A stretch of DNA of 64,000 bases, taken from contig NZ_JAOVZO020000018.1 in the NCBI RefSeq assembly GCF_025717065.2, positions 992,001 to 1,056,000 on the forward strand, written 5' to 3'. Each line of letters begins with the position of its first letter. Position 1 is the stretch's first letter. Shown in pieces: positions 25,668-40,130 of the stretch. Under the pieces are notes generated by a model. It had not been told where the DNA came from and searched no databases. It worked only from the letters and a program-made list of their open reading frames with translations. Both the position numbers and the translations under genes were made by a program. This DNA is from Tahibacter soli (GTDB taxonomy: Bacteria > Pseudomonadota > Gammaproteobacteria > Xanthomonadales > Rhodanobacteraceae).

Positions 25668-26723
25668 ATGTCCACTACCGCCTACTCGCTTGATTCGCGC
25701 GCGCGTCAGCTGCTGCGCACACTGATTTCCCAGTACGTCGTCGACGGCCAGCCGGTGGGTTCGCGTTCGCTCGCCAAGTCGTCGGGCCTGGACGTCAGTC
25801 CCGCGACGATCCGCAACGTCATGGCCGACCTCGAAGAACTCGGCCTCGTCGCCGCGCCGCATACGTCGGCCGGCCGCGTGCCGACCGTGCAGGGCTATCG
25901 CGTCTTCGTCGACAGTCTGCTCGAAGTGCACCCGCTCGGCGAATCGCAGGTCGAGGACATGCGCCGCGAGCTGCCGGCCGACGCGACGACCCCCGATCTG
26001 CTCAACAGCGCGTCGTCGCTCCTGTCCCAGGTCACGCATTTCGTCGGCGTGGTGACCGTGCCGCGCCACCAGGAAGTGCCGTTCCGCCACATCGATTTCG
26101 TGCCGCTCGACGCGCGCCGCACGCTGGTGATCCTCGTCTTCGTCGACGGCCAGGTGCAGAACCGCGTGATCGAACTCGAACGCGGCTACAGCCCGTCCGA
26201 GCTCGAGCAGGTGTCCAATTACCTGAACCTGCATTTCTCCGGCCAGCGGCTCGACGAAATCCGCCTGCGCCTCTTGCGCGAAATGCAGGAAACCAGCACG
26301 CAGCTCAACCGCCTGATGGCGAGCGCCGTCGAGATCGCGCAGCACGCGTTCGACAGCGCGGCGCCGCAGCCGGACATGTTCGTGGCCGGCCAGACGAACC
26401 TCATCGGCGTGCACGACCTGTCGGATCTCGACCGTCTGCGCGAGCTGTTCGAGGCGTTCGCGCGCAAGCGCGACCTGCTCGCCGTGCTCGAACGCTGCGC
26501 CCGCGCCGAAGGCGTGCGCCTGTTCATCGGCGAGGAATCGGGTTTCGGCGCGCTCGGCAACTGCAGTCTCGTCACGGCGCCGTACGGCGTCGGCGGGCGG
26601 GTGCTCGGCGTCCTGGGCGTGATCGGACCCACGCGCATGGCCTACGAGCGGGTGATTCCGGTGGTCCAGGCCACCGCGCAGATCCTGTCCGGCGCCTTGA
26701 ACCGCCAGCGCCTGACCCAATAG
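25668..26723 (+). CDS. hrcA: Heat-inducible transcription repressor HrcA
   Basis: 351 aa from ATG 25668 (MSTTAYSLDSRARQLLRTL); the ATG at 25650 has its SD too close. N-terminal winged helix (PVGSRSLAKSSGLDVSPATI, then RNVMADLEELGLV), middle GAF-like domain and C-terminal segment (YGVGGRVLGVLGVIGP, TRMAYERVIPVV). HrcA normally represses groESL/dnaK through CIRCE inverted repeats; I saw no CIRCE element in this operon. First gene of hrcA-grpE-dnaK-dnaJ. Confidence 0.96.
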   Translation: MSTTAYSLDSRARQLLRTLISQYVVDGQPVGSRSLAKSSGLDVSPATIRNVMADLEELGLVAAPHTSAGRVPTVQGYRVFVDSLLEVHPLGESQVEDMRRELPADATTPDLLNSASSLLSQVTHFVGVVTVPRHQEVPFRHIDFVPLDARRTLVILVFVDGQVQNRVIELERGYSPSELEQVSNYLNLHFSGQRLDEIRLRLLREMQETSTQLNRLMASAVEIAQHAFDSAAPQPDMFVAGQTNLIGVHDLSDLDRLRELFEAFARKRDLLAVLERCARAEGVRLFIGEESGFGALGNCSLVTAPYGVGGRVLGVLGVIGPTRMAYERVIPVVQATAQILSGALNRQRLTQ

Positions 26724-26794
26724 CACAACGTCGTAGCAAGCCTTATCATCCCGCGCCCCGTGGGGACGGGACGTACTGGAAAGCCCGGAGAATT

Positions 26795-27337
26795 ATGCAA
26801 AACACCGATCCGACCGCGCCCGCTGGGGCGCAGGGCGCGCAAAGCGGCGCGTCCGAGGCCGAAGCGGCCATGAACGCCGACATCGACGCGCTGAGCCAGC
26901 AGCTGGCCCAGGCCGAGACGGCCGTCGCCGAAATGCGCGACGTGCTCCTGCGCGAACGTGCCGAGCTCGAAAACCAGCGCCGCCGCCTGCAGCGCGACCT
27001 GGAACAGGCGCGCAAGTTCGCCAACGAGCGCCTGCTGTCCGACCTGCTGCCGGTGTTCGACGCGCTCAACAGCGGTCTGGCCATCGAGAACGCCGACGCG
27101 GCCGTGCTGCGCGAGGGCACCGACCTGACGCTCAAGACGCTGCTGCGCGTCGCCGAGACGAACGGCCTCAAACAGGTCGACCCGACCGGCACGCCGTTCA
27201 ACCCGGACCTGCACCAGGCGATGAGCATGGTCGACAGTCCGGACCACGCGTCCGGCCTCGTCGTCGCGACGCTGCAGAAGGGTTATGTACTGAACGATCG
27301 TTTGTTGCGTCCCGCCCTGGTCGCGGTGGCCAAGTAA
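26795..27337 (+). CDS. grpE: Nucleotide exchange factor GrpE
   Basis: 180 aa with GGAG before ATG. Long N-terminal helix/coiled coil (LSQQLAQAETAVAEMRDVLL, RAELENQRRRLQRDLEQA), then the C-terminal beta-domain (GTPFNPDLHQAMSMV). It releases ADP from DnaK. It lies between hrcA and dnaK. Confidence 0.97.
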   Translation: MQNTDPTAPAGAQGAQSGASEAEAAMNADIDALSQQLAQAETAVAEMRDVLLRERAELENQRRRLQRDLEQARKFANERLLSDLLPVFDALNSGLAIENADAAVLREGTDLTLKTLLRVAETNGLKQVDPTGTPFNPDLHQAMSMVDSPDHASGLVVATLQKGYVLNDRLLRPALVAVAK

Positions 27338-27423
27338 GCGGCTTGATTTGACCCACGCCAACCATAAATAGCGCGACAGTGATGGCCCCAGCGAGGGCCC
27401 GACAGTCTTGAGGAGAGCAACGA

Positions 27424-29346
<1,923 letters not shown>

Positions 29347-29361
29347 GCGGCTGTTGTAGCT

Positions 29362-29496
29362 CCCTATCCCCCGCAAGCCTGCGGGGGAGAGGGCTGGGGT
29401 GAGGGGGAGGGCGTTTCGCGTTTCGTCGATCTCGACGCAGAACCCGATGCCGCCCCTCACCCGACCCTCTCCCCCAAGCGCGCTTGGGGGAGAGGG
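29362..29496. repeat. Palindromic intergenic repeat, copy 2 (dnaK/dnaJ)
   Basis: Stem-loop one is at 29362-29393 and stem-loop two at 29465-29496 (CCCTCTCCCCCAAGC / GCTTGGGGGAGAGGG). The centre contains gcgtttcgtcgatctcgacg. The element separates dnaK and dnaJ inside an operon, where its hairpins could stabilise or attenuate the transcript. Confidence 0.88.
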
Positions 29497-29585
29497 CTCT
29501 CCGCTTCGATCCGACAAAATTCCAGAGTTCAAAAGTCCATGACGCGTCATTTTTCCAACCTGCGCACCGCGTCGACGCGAGCGTC

Positions 29586-30725
29586 ATGAGCAAGCGTGAC
29601 TACTACGAAGTGCTCGGCGTCGAACGCAACGCGAGCGAAGAAGACCTCAAGACGGCGTTTCGCCGTCTCGCGATGAAGCATCACCCGGACCGCAATCCGG
29701 GCGACAAGCACTGCGAAGAGATCTTCAAGGAAGGCAAGGAAGCGTACGAGATTCTGTGCGACCGCCAGAAGCGCGCGATGTACGACCAGTACGGCCACGC
29801 CGCGTTCGAAGCGGGCGGCGGTCGCGGCGGCGCCGGCGGCGGATTTCACGGCGACGTCGGCGACATCTTCGGCGACATCTTCTCGGACATCTTCGGCATG
29901 GGCCGCGGCGGCGGCGGAGGCCAGCGCGTGCGGCGCGGCTCCGACCTGCGCTACGTGCTCGAACTCGATCTCGAAGAGGCCGTGTTCGGCATCGATCGCG
30001 AAATCGAAGTGCCGACGCTCGTCGCGTGCAAGACCTGCACGGGCACCGGTTCGGCCGACGGCAAGACGACCCAGTGCGGCACCTGCCGCGGTCACGGCCG
30101 CGTGCGCATGCAGCAGGGCATCTTCTCGGTGCAGCAGGTGTGTCCGCACTGCGCCGGCTCGGGTACGACGATCGCCAACCCGTGCAAGGACTGCCGCGGC
30201 GAAGGCCGCACCGAAGACGAGCGCAAGCTGCAGGTGAAGATTCCCGGCGGCGTCGATTCGGGCGACCGCATTCGTCTGGCGGGCCAGGGCGAAGCCGGTC
30301 CGGCCGGCACCGAGCCCGGCGACCTCTACGTCGAAGTGCGCGTGCGCGAACACAAGCTGTTCCAGCGCGAAGGCGACGATCTCTACTGCGAAGTGCCGAT
30401 CCGCTTCTCGCAGGCCGCGCTCGGCGCCGAACTCAAGGTGCCGACGCTCGACGGCGAGGCGTCGATCTCGCTGCCTGCCGAAACGCAGACCGGCAAGCTG
30501 TTCCGCCTGCGCGGCAAGGGCGTGCGCAATGTCCGTTCGGGCCGCATGGGCGACCTGCATTGCCGCGTCGTCGTCGAGACGCCGGTGAAGCTGACCAAGC
30601 GCCAGCGCGAGCTGCTCGAAGAACTCGAAGGCACGTTCGAAGGCGCCGAGCCGGGCGCGCATACGCCGCGCGAGTCGTCGTGGCTCGACGGCGTCAAGCA
30701 GTTCTGGGATCGGATGACGTCGTGA
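29586..30725 (+). CDS. dnaJ: Co-chaperone DnaJ (Hsp40)
   Basis: 379 aa. J domain with [20 protein letters not shown] and the HPDRN motif; Gly/Phe-rich linker ([20 protein letters not shown]); four CxxCxGxG zinc repeats ([32 protein letters not shown]); C-terminal substrate domains ([14 protein letters not shown]). It stimulates DnaK ATPase and presents substrates. The Cys in [19 protein letters not shown] is unusual but outside catalytic positions. Confidence 0.98.
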   Translation: MSKRDYYEVLGVERNASEEDLKTAFRRLAMKHHPDRNPGDKHCEEIFKEGKEAYEILCDRQKRAMYDQYGHAAFEAGGGRGGAGGGFHGDVGDIFGDIFSDIFGMGRGGGGGQRVRRGSDLRYVLELDLEEAVFGIDREIEVPTLVACKTCTGTGSADGKTTQCGTCRGHGRVRMQQGIFSVQQVCPHCAGSGTTIANPCKDCRGEGRTEDERKLQVKIPGGVDSGDRIRLAGQGEAGPAGTEPGDLYVEVRVREHKLFQREGDDLYCEVPIRFSQAALGAELKVPTLDGEASISLPAETQTGKLFRLRGKGVRNVRSGRMGDLHCRVVVETPVKLTKRQRELLEELEGTFEGAEPGAHTPRESSWLDGVKQFWDRMTS

Positions 30726-30813
30726 TCGCGTCGGCGGTATGACGATGCGTAAGGTGACAAGGCGGGCGACGTGACGCACGCTTGGCCACCACCCTGACGC
30801 GTGCAGAACACAT

Positions 30814-30945
30814 CCTCTCCCCCAAGCTCGCTTGGGGAGAGGGCAGGGTGAGGGGGCGGCGTTTCGCACTTCGTCGACGTCGAGGAAGTGCCGGGTGCAT
30901 CCCCTCACCCCGACCCTCTCCCCCATCGGCCGATGGGGGAGAGGG
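30814..30945. repeat. Palindromic intergenic repeat, copy 3 (dnaJ/dapB)
   Basis: Stem-loops at 30814-30843 and 30914-30945, with a central palindrome GCACTTC...GAAGTGC around gtcgacgtcgag and outer gggtgagggg / cccctcaccc arms. This makes the whole element a nested palindrome. It lies 38 bp before the dapB start. Confidence 0.88.
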
Positions 30946-30983
30946 AGTCTGCAAGGCCGTCGCTTCTTGTATCGAAGGCCCGC

Positions 30984-31802
30984 ATGACCACACCGAACAC
31001 CCCCGTCACCCTGATCCTCCACGGCGCCGCCGGCCGCATGGGCCAGGCGCTGCTGCGCGCCGCGCCCGCGCTGCGCGGCGTTTCGATCGGCGCCGCGCTC
31101 GTGCGCGCCGGGTCCGACCTCGTCGACACGCCGGTGCGCCGGATCGCGGGCCCGGATGCCGCCGACCTCGATTTCCAGGCCGCGCTCGACCCCGACGTGC
31201 GCGCCGACGCTCTGATCGACTTCTCGAGCGCCCACGCGTTCGACGCGGCGCTCGCGCTCGCGCTCGACCGCCGCATCGCATTCGTCAGCGGCACCACGGG
31301 CCTCACCGACGCGCAGCACGCCGCGCTCGCGCACGCGGCGCACGCGATACCCGTGCTGTGGGCGTCGAATTTCAGCCTCGGCATCGCGCTGATGACGCGT
31401 TTCGCACGCATGGCCGCGCGCGCGCTCGGCGACTGGGACTGCGAAATCATCGAAATGCACCATCGGCGCAAGGCCGACGCGCCGTCGGGCACCGCGATCA
31501 CGCTCGGCAAGGCCGTCGCGCAAGGCCGCAGCTGCGCGCTCGACGCGCAGGCCGTGCATGGCCGGCAGGGGCTCGTCGGCGCGCGTCCGCCCGGGCAGAT
31601 CGGCTTTCACGCCGTGCGCGGCGGCGACGTCGTCGGCGAGCACACCGTGATGTTCGCGAGCGAAGACGAACGCATCGAGCTGACGCATCGCGCTTCCGAC
31701 CGCGACGTGTTCGCGCGCGGCGCGCTCGTCGCCGCGCAGCGGCTCGCGCACGCGCCGCCGAAGTCGTACGCGATGGACGACGTGCTCGGCGACTGCGACT
31801 GA
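30984..31802 (+). CDS. dapB: 4-hydroxy-tetrahydrodipicolinate reductase DapB
   Basis: 272 aa. NAD(P)H-dependent step of lysine/diaminopimelate synthesis. N-terminal Rossmann motif [12 protein letters not shown], then [12 protein letters not shown] and FVSGTTGL, and the catalytic/substrate loop [15 protein letters not shown] (HH dyad, Lys). The start was chosen at [12 protein letters not shown]; the longer frame runs back into the intergenic repeat. The order dnaJ-dapB-carA is typical of the group. Confidence 0.97.
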   Translation: MTTPNTPVTLILHGAAGRMGQALLRAAPALRGVSIGAALVRAGSDLVDTPVRRIAGPDAADLDFQAALDPDVRADALIDFSSAHAFDAALALALDRRIAFVSGTTGLTDAQHAALAHAAHAIPVLWASNFSLGIALMTRFARMAARALGDWDCEIIEMHHRRKADAPSGTAITLGKAVAQGRSCALDAQAVHGRQGLVGARPPGQIGFHAVRGGDVVGEHTVMFASEDERIELTHRASDRDVFARGALVAAQRLAHAPPKSYAMDDVLGDCD

Positions 31803-31869
31803 GTTCTTCGCCCGAGCGGCGAGAGGCGGTGCGCCGCCGTCAACGCGACGAAGGTGTGACCGGTTTCGG

Positions 31870-31898
31870 TGGACAGGTCATGTCACCGTCACTAAAAT
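31870..31898 (+). promoter_or_regulatory. Candidate sigma70 promoter of the car operon
   Basis: -35 TGGACA (31870-31875), a 17-nt spacer and -10 TAAAAT (31893-31898), 115 nt upstream of carA. Spacing is ideal and each hexamer has one mismatch. It leaves an untranslated leader of about 110 nt. Confidence 0.55.
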
Positions 31899-32013
31899 CG
31901 CGTCTCGCCTCGAACCCTTCTCACGCCCAATCCACGGACTGGTGGTCCCAGCCCGCGGGTTTTGTCGCACCCGACGTCAGGGTGCCGGGCCCCGACCCCC
32001 AATAGGCGACCGC

Positions 32014-33153
32014 ATGACCATGCCCGCGCTTCTCGCCCTCGCCGACGGCAGCCTGTTTCACGGCGTTGCCATCGGCGCGGAAGGTTCAACGACCGGCGAG
32101 GTGGTGTTCAACACCGCCATGACCGGCTATCAGGAAATTCTCACCGACCCGTCGTATGCGCAGCAGATCGTCACGCTGACGTATCCGCACGTCGGCAACA
32201 CGGGGTGCAATGCCGTCGATGCCGAGTCGACCGCCGTGCAGGCCGCCGGCCTCATCATCCGCGACCTGCCGCTCGCCGCGAGCAACTGGCGCTCGGAAGA
32301 AACGCTCGGCGCGTACCTCGCGCGCAACGGCATCGTCGCGATCGCCGACATCGACACGCGCCGCCTGACGCGCATCCTGCGCGACAAGGGCGCGCAGAAC
32401 GGCTGCATCGTCGCCGGCCGCGCGATCGACGCCGATGCCGCGCTCGCCGCGGCGCGCGCGTTCCCGGGCCTGAAGGGCATGGATCTGGCGAAGGTCGTCA
32501 GCGTGCGCGAACGCTACCGCTGGAACGAGGGCAGCTACGATCTCGACAGCACCTCGCACGCGCGACCGCCCGCGCAGTTCCGCGTCGTCGCCTACGACTT
32601 CGGCATCAAGCACAACATCCTGCGCATGCTCGCCGACCGCGGCTGCGACGTCACCGTCGTGCCGGCGCAGACGCCCGCGAGCGAGGTGTTCGCGGCCAAT
32701 CCCGATGGCGTGTTCCTGTCCAACGGCCCCGGCGATCCGGAACCGTGCGACTACGCGATCGCGGCGATCCGCGAGTTCGTCCGCGCGCGCGTGCCGACGT
32801 TCGGCATCTGCCTCGGGCACCAGCTGCTCGGCCTCGCCGTCGGCGCCAAAACGCTAAAAATGAAATTCGGTCACCACGGCGCCAACCACCCGGTGATCGA
32901 TCTCGATTCGGGCCGCGTCATGATCTCGAGCCAGAACCACGGCTTCGCGGTCGACGAGGCGACGCTGCCGGCGAACGTGCGCGCGACGCATCGCTCGCTG
33001 TTCGACGGATCGCTGCAGGGCATCGCGCTGACCGACGCGCCGGCATACAGCTTCCAGGGGCATCCCGAAGCGAGCCCGGGGCCGCACGACGTCGCCGCGG
33101 TGTTCGACCCGTTCATCGCCGCGATGCGCACACGCGCCGCGACGGCGGCTTAA
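32014..33153 (+). CDS. carA: Carbamoyl-phosphate synthase small subunit CarA
   Basis: 379 aa. Glutaminase subunit: N-terminal domain with [21 protein letters not shown]-terminal class I amidotransferase with the nucleophile Cys in [29 protein letters not shown], and the His/Glu of [15 protein letters not shown]. It supplies ammonia to CarB for arginine and pyrimidine synthesis. Separated from carB by one unknown gene. Confidence 0.98.
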   Translation: MTMPALLALADGSLFHGVAIGAEGSTTGEVVFNTAMTGYQEILTDPSYAQQIVTLTYPHVGNTGCNAVDAESTAVQAAGLIIRDLPLAASNWRSEETLGAYLARNGIVAIADIDTRRLTRILRDKGAQNGCIVAGRAIDADAALAAARAFPGLKGMDLAKVVSVRERYRWNEGSYDLDSTSHARPPAQFRVVAYDFGIKHNILRMLADRGCDVTVVPAQTPASEVFAANPDGVFLSNGPGDPEPCDYAIAAIREFVRARVPTFGICLGHQLLGLAVGAKTLKMKFGHHGANHPVIDLDSGRVMISSQNHGFAVDEATLPANVRATHRSLFDGSLQGIALTDAPAYSFQGHPEASPGPHDVAAVFDPFIAAMRTRAATAA

Positions 33154-33178
33154 TTCGGTTCACGACGGAGAATCCATC

Positions 33179-34634
33179 ATGGCGGCGCGCAGAGCCTCGG
33201 CGGTCAAGAAGGAAAGCGGCATCGGCAGCAAGCTCGTCTGGATCGTCACGCGGATCGTCCTGCCGCTCGCCGTCGTCTACGGCGTGATCTGGTGGCGAGT
33301 CGACGCCGGTGTCAGCCGGATCTTCGAGAGCATCCAGGGTTTCACGCAGGCGAGCCGCGGCTCGTCGTTCTTCGGCCTGAACGGCGACGTCGGCGTCAAC
33401 CGCGTGCGCATCGACGCGCCGGCCGGATCGTCGCTGCCGGGCGCGATGCGCATCGAGCGCGTCACGGTACACACGCCGGGCCTGTGGTGGCTGATCCGCT
33501 CGAGCCTGTTCGGCGTCGAAGAAAAATTTCCGGAACGCGTCGGCCTGACGCTCGACAACTTCGAACTGTCGGGCGTAACGCCGCAGATGCAGGCGGAAAA
33601 CCTCCTGGGCACCTATTCCGGCGCGCCGTTCGAAGCCGACGGCTGCGGCAGCCGTGCTGCGTGGGAGCGCGGCGATCTGGGCACGCTCGGCCTGTCGGTG
33701 CAGCATTCGAAGATCGTCGTGCGCATGAACCGGCTCGGCGCCGACGCGGTCGAGTTCGTCATCAGCGCCGGCACGCCGGGCGCCGGCATCGCCGAGGGCA
33801 TGGTCACGCTGACCGCGCCCGGCGTCGACGCGAACCCGACGGCATTCGCCGCCGCGACGCTGACGTCGGCGACGCTCGCGTTCCGCGACGAAGGCTTCAT
33901 CGCCGCGCGCAACGCGTACTGCGGCAAGGAGGCGAATCTCTCGGCCGCCGCATTCGTCGACAAGCACATCGAAGCCGTGCGCGCACGGTTCGCGCGCGTC
34001 GGCCTCGTGCCGGACGCGCCGCTCGAAGCGTCCTACCGCGAATACGCGACGAAGGGCGGCGAACTCATGATCCGCACCCGGCCCCAGGCCGGTTTCCAGC
34101 TGATGAACGCGCGCGGCTACAACGGCGAGCAGATGCGCTATCTGCTCAGCCCGGTCGTCGAAGTGCAGGGCCGCGACCCGGTGCTGCTGGCGTTGAAGCC
34201 GCTGTCCGAAGTTCAACCGGAGCCCGCGACCGAAGTCACTACCGTGACCGCGACGCCGGCCGCCGCGACGCCCGCGTCGGCCGCGGCATCGACGGCAGCG
34301 ACCGCGACCGCACCGGCCGCCGCGCCCGCGGCGCCGCCCGCGCCGGTGCAGGAAGCCAAGCCGCTCGTCACGTTCGGCGGCGGCAAGAACGCGTTCGCCG
34401 TGCAGCCGATGGAATACGACGAACTGCGCCAGAACGTCGGCCGCGAAGTCGTCGTGCGCACGCAGAACGGCACGACGCGCCGCGGCGCGCTCGTGCGGTT
34501 CTCCGGTTCCAACCTCGATATCCAGCTCGGCGCCCGCGACGGCGGCTTCCAGCTGTCCATACCCAAGCGCGACGTGCGCGACGTCGGCGTCGTCGTCGAC
34601 AGCGGCGAGTCCGCGCCCGTTCAAGGAAACAGCA

Positions 34635-34651
<17 letters not shown>
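33179..34651 (+). CDS. Unknown membrane-anchored protein encoded between carA and carB
   Basis: 490 aa, with GGAG before ATG. One N-terminal transmembrane segment ([20 protein letters not shown]) anchors a large periplasmic region (about 40-330). An Ala/Thr/Pro-rich linker (about 345-390) follows. The last 65 residues ([37 protein letters not shown]) look like a small SH3/Sm-like beta barrel. No family name recognised. It starts 25 bp after carA and overlaps carB by 17 nt, so it is cotranscribed with the carbamoyl phosphate synthase genes. I believe an uncharacterised gene is found at this position in relatives. Confidence 0.8.
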
Positions 34652-37858
<3,207 letters not shown>

Positions 37859-37862
<4 letters not shown>

Positions 37863-38335
37863 AGCGACCCCCGTTGACCCTGAAAGGCGCGGAGCGCCTG
37901 CGCGAAGAACTCGATCGCTTGAAGTCGGTCGAGCGTCCGCGCATCATCGAAGCGATCGCCGAAGCGCGCGCGCACGGCGATCTCAAGGAAAACGCCGAGT
38001 ACCACGCGGCGCGCGAGATGCAGGGCTTCGTCGAGGGGCGCATCCAGGAAATGGAAGGCACGCTGAGCTACGCCGAAGTCATCGACGTGTCGAAACTCGC
38101 TGCCGGCACGCGCATCGTGTTCGGCGCGACGGTCGAGCTCGAAGACGAGGATTCCGGCGAGACCGTGACGTACCAGATCGTCGGCGACATCGAAGCGGAC
38201 ATCAAGCAGCGCCTGATCGCCGTCAGCTCGCCGATCGCGCGCGCGCTGATCGGCAAGAGCGCCGGCGACTCGTTCGAGTTCCAGGCGCCCAACGGCGTCA
38301 AGCGCTATGAAATTACCGACGTTCGCTACGATTGA
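37859..38335 (+). CDS. greA: Transcription elongation factor GreA
   Basis: 158 aa. N-terminal coiled-coil finger with the catalytic acidic tip ([20 protein letters not shown]) and C-terminal FKBP-like domain ([34 protein letters not shown]). It stimulates RNA polymerase transcript cleavage to rescue backtracked complexes. Translationally coupled to carB. Confidence 0.98.
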
Positions 38336-38404
38336 GCGGTTGGCGCTGAACTGACGGTTCTCGACGCGGTCATTCGTCGCGTTGTCCACAACCGGAGAAG
38401 TGCG

Positions 38405-39127
38405 GTGTCGATGCGAACGATCGTTCTGGGCGCCGTGCTGTCGGCGGTTTCCGTACAGGCCGGCGCCACGCCGCCGGCCGCGCTGGCCGAAGCCGTCGCG
38501 GCGACCGGCGGCGTCAAGACCGGCATCGCCGAATACGCGCTGACCTGGGGCAAATGGCCCGCGGCCGCCGACCCGGACGTCGTCGGCGCGCCGAAGAGCT
38601 ACGCCGGCGCGAACGTCGCGCGGCTCGATCTCTACGACAACGCGGTCTTCGAAGTGACGTTGAGCCCCGCGGCGGGCGGCGGGCACATCCGCATGCGCCC
38701 CGAGAATCCCGATCCGTCGCACCAGCCGATCTCGTGGATCTGCGAATCGCCGGACGTTGCCGACATCGACCGGCTGCCCGGCTGCAATCGCGCGGCCATG
38801 GCGTTCGGTCCCGAAGTGCTCGCCATCGCCGCGGGGCTGAAGACGGCTATCGCCGAGCATCGCATGAACTACGCCGCGTGGCCGGCCGCGGCCGATCCGC
38901 GGATCGTCGAATCGCCGACGCGCTACGCCGGCACGCACGTCGCGAGGATCGATCTCGCCGCGCACGGCGTGCTGCGGGTGACGCTGCAGCCCTCGGCCGG
39001 CGGCGGCCATCTCGTGCTGACGCCGGACGCGCCCGGTTCGAGCATCGTCTGGACCTGCACGTCGCCCGATATCGTCAAAGTCGCGAGCGCGATCGACGAC
39101 TGCACGTATGCGCCGCATCTGCGGTAG
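38405..39127 (+). CDS. Exported protein with two tandem pilin-like domains
   Basis: 240 aa from GTG 38405 (GGAG 7 nt upstream; ATG 38411 is an alternative). A Sec-type signal (IVLGAVLSAVSVQAGA) is followed by two repeats of about 100 residues. Each has the pattern of the type IV pilin C-terminal domain: GVKTGIAEYALTWGKWPAAA then SYAGANVARLDLY, GGGHIRMRPE and a WxC...C disulfide pair (WICESPDV...LPGC); second copy GLKTAIAEHRMNYAAWPAAA, GGGHLVLTPD, WTCTSPDI...DDC. The hydrophobic pilin stalk and prepilin cleavage motif are missing. It is probably a periplasmic or secreted pilin-fold protein. Function unknown. Confidence 0.78.
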   Translation: MSMRTIVLGAVLSAVSVQAGATPPAALAEAVAATGGVKTGIAEYALTWGKWPAAADPDVVGAPKSYAGANVARLDLYDNAVFEVTLSPAAGGGHIRMRPENPDPSHQPISWICESPDVADIDRLPGCNRAAMAFGPEVLAIAAGLKTAIAEHRMNYAAWPAAADPRIVESPTRYAGTHVARIDLAAHGVLRVTLQPSAGGGHLVLTPDAPGSSIVWTCTSPDIVKVASAIDDCTYAPHLR

Positions 39128-39191
39128 GTGTCCTTTCGGCGCGAATTCATGAAGAATCCGCCGCAACCCGTGCAAGACCTTCAGGAACCCG

Positions 39192-40130
39192 ATGACATCG
39201 ACGCTGTTGCTGCCGCCGCTCAAGCGGATTGCCGCCGACACGGCCGTCGCGGGCGGTCCGCTCGCGCGGTGGTGCGCACGCGGCGACCGGCTGCCCGACG
39301 CCGCGCCCGGCCGGCAGGTCGAAATTCGTGAACATTTCCAGTTTGCGGGAACCGAAGCGCCGGTCGCCGCGCTGACGCGGCAGGCCGACGCCGGCGACGC
39401 CGCGAACGCGGTGTGGCTGCGCGCCGACCCCGCGTACGTGCGCGCCGACATGGCGACCGCGCGGCTGATGGCGTGCGGCGAGATGGGCCTGTCGGCCGAC
39501 GACTGCGCCGCGCTGATACGACCGCTCAAGCCGCTGTTCGGCGACGCCGGCTTTCCGATCGACGCGCCGACGCCGGCGCGCTGGTATCTGCGCGGTCCGC
39601 CCGGCGCGCAGCTGCCGACGTTCTCGGCGCCGGCCGACGCGCTCGGCGACGACCTGCGCCGGCACTTGCCGCAAGGGGCGCTCGCGTCGCGCTGGACGTC
39701 GCTGCTCAACGAAGCGCAGATGATCCTGCACGAGCATCCGCTCAACCGCGAGCGCGCCGCGCGCGGCCTGCCGCCCGTCAACAGCCTGTGGTTCTGGGGC
39801 GCGGGATCGCAGCCGGCGTTCGTCAAGACGACGCTCGCGGTCGCGCTCACGCGCGATCCCGTGCTGGCCGCGCTCGCGCAGCGCGCGGGCATCGCCGCGA
39901 TCGCGCCGGACGTCTCGCGCATCGACAGCGCACAGGCGCAGTTGTTCGACCTCGACGATGCGGCCGGCCTCGCCGAACTTGCATCGCGCTGGCTGCCCGC
40001 GTTCGACGCGGCGTTGTCGAAAAAGCGCATCGCCGCGCTGTGCGTCGCGTTCGCGAGCGGCGAGCGCTACATCGTCAAGCCGGGCCACCGCTGGCGCTTC
40101 TGGCGCCGCGTGCGGCCGCTCGCCGCATGA
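39192..40130 (+). CDS. RpfE-like / phosphoglycerate mutase-related protein
   Basis: 312 aa. Resembles the family annotated as RpfE or cofactor-independent phosphoglycerate-mutase-like protein in Xanthomonads: WLRADPAYVRADMATARL, HPLNRERAARGLPPVNSLWF (the LPPVNSLWFWG motif) and YIVKPGHRWRFWRR at the C-terminus. It lies between greA and recJ as in the Xanthomonas rpf region, and overlaps recJ by ATGA. Biochemical activity is not established from sequence. Confidence 0.82.
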   Translation: MTSTLLLPPLKRIAADTAVAGGPLARWCARGDRLPDAAPGRQVEIREHFQFAGTEAPVAALTRQADAGDAANAVWLRADPAYVRADMATARLMACGEMGLSADDCAALIRPLKPLFGDAGFPIDAPTPARWYLRGPPGAQLPTFSAPADALGDDLRRHLPQGALASRWTSLLNEAQMILHEHPLNRERAARGLPPVNSLWFWGAGSQPAFVKTTLAVALTRDPVLAALAQRAGIAAIAPDVSRIDSAQAQLFDLDDAAGLAELASRWLPAFDAALSKKRIAALCVAFASGERYIVKPGHRWRFWRRVRPLAA

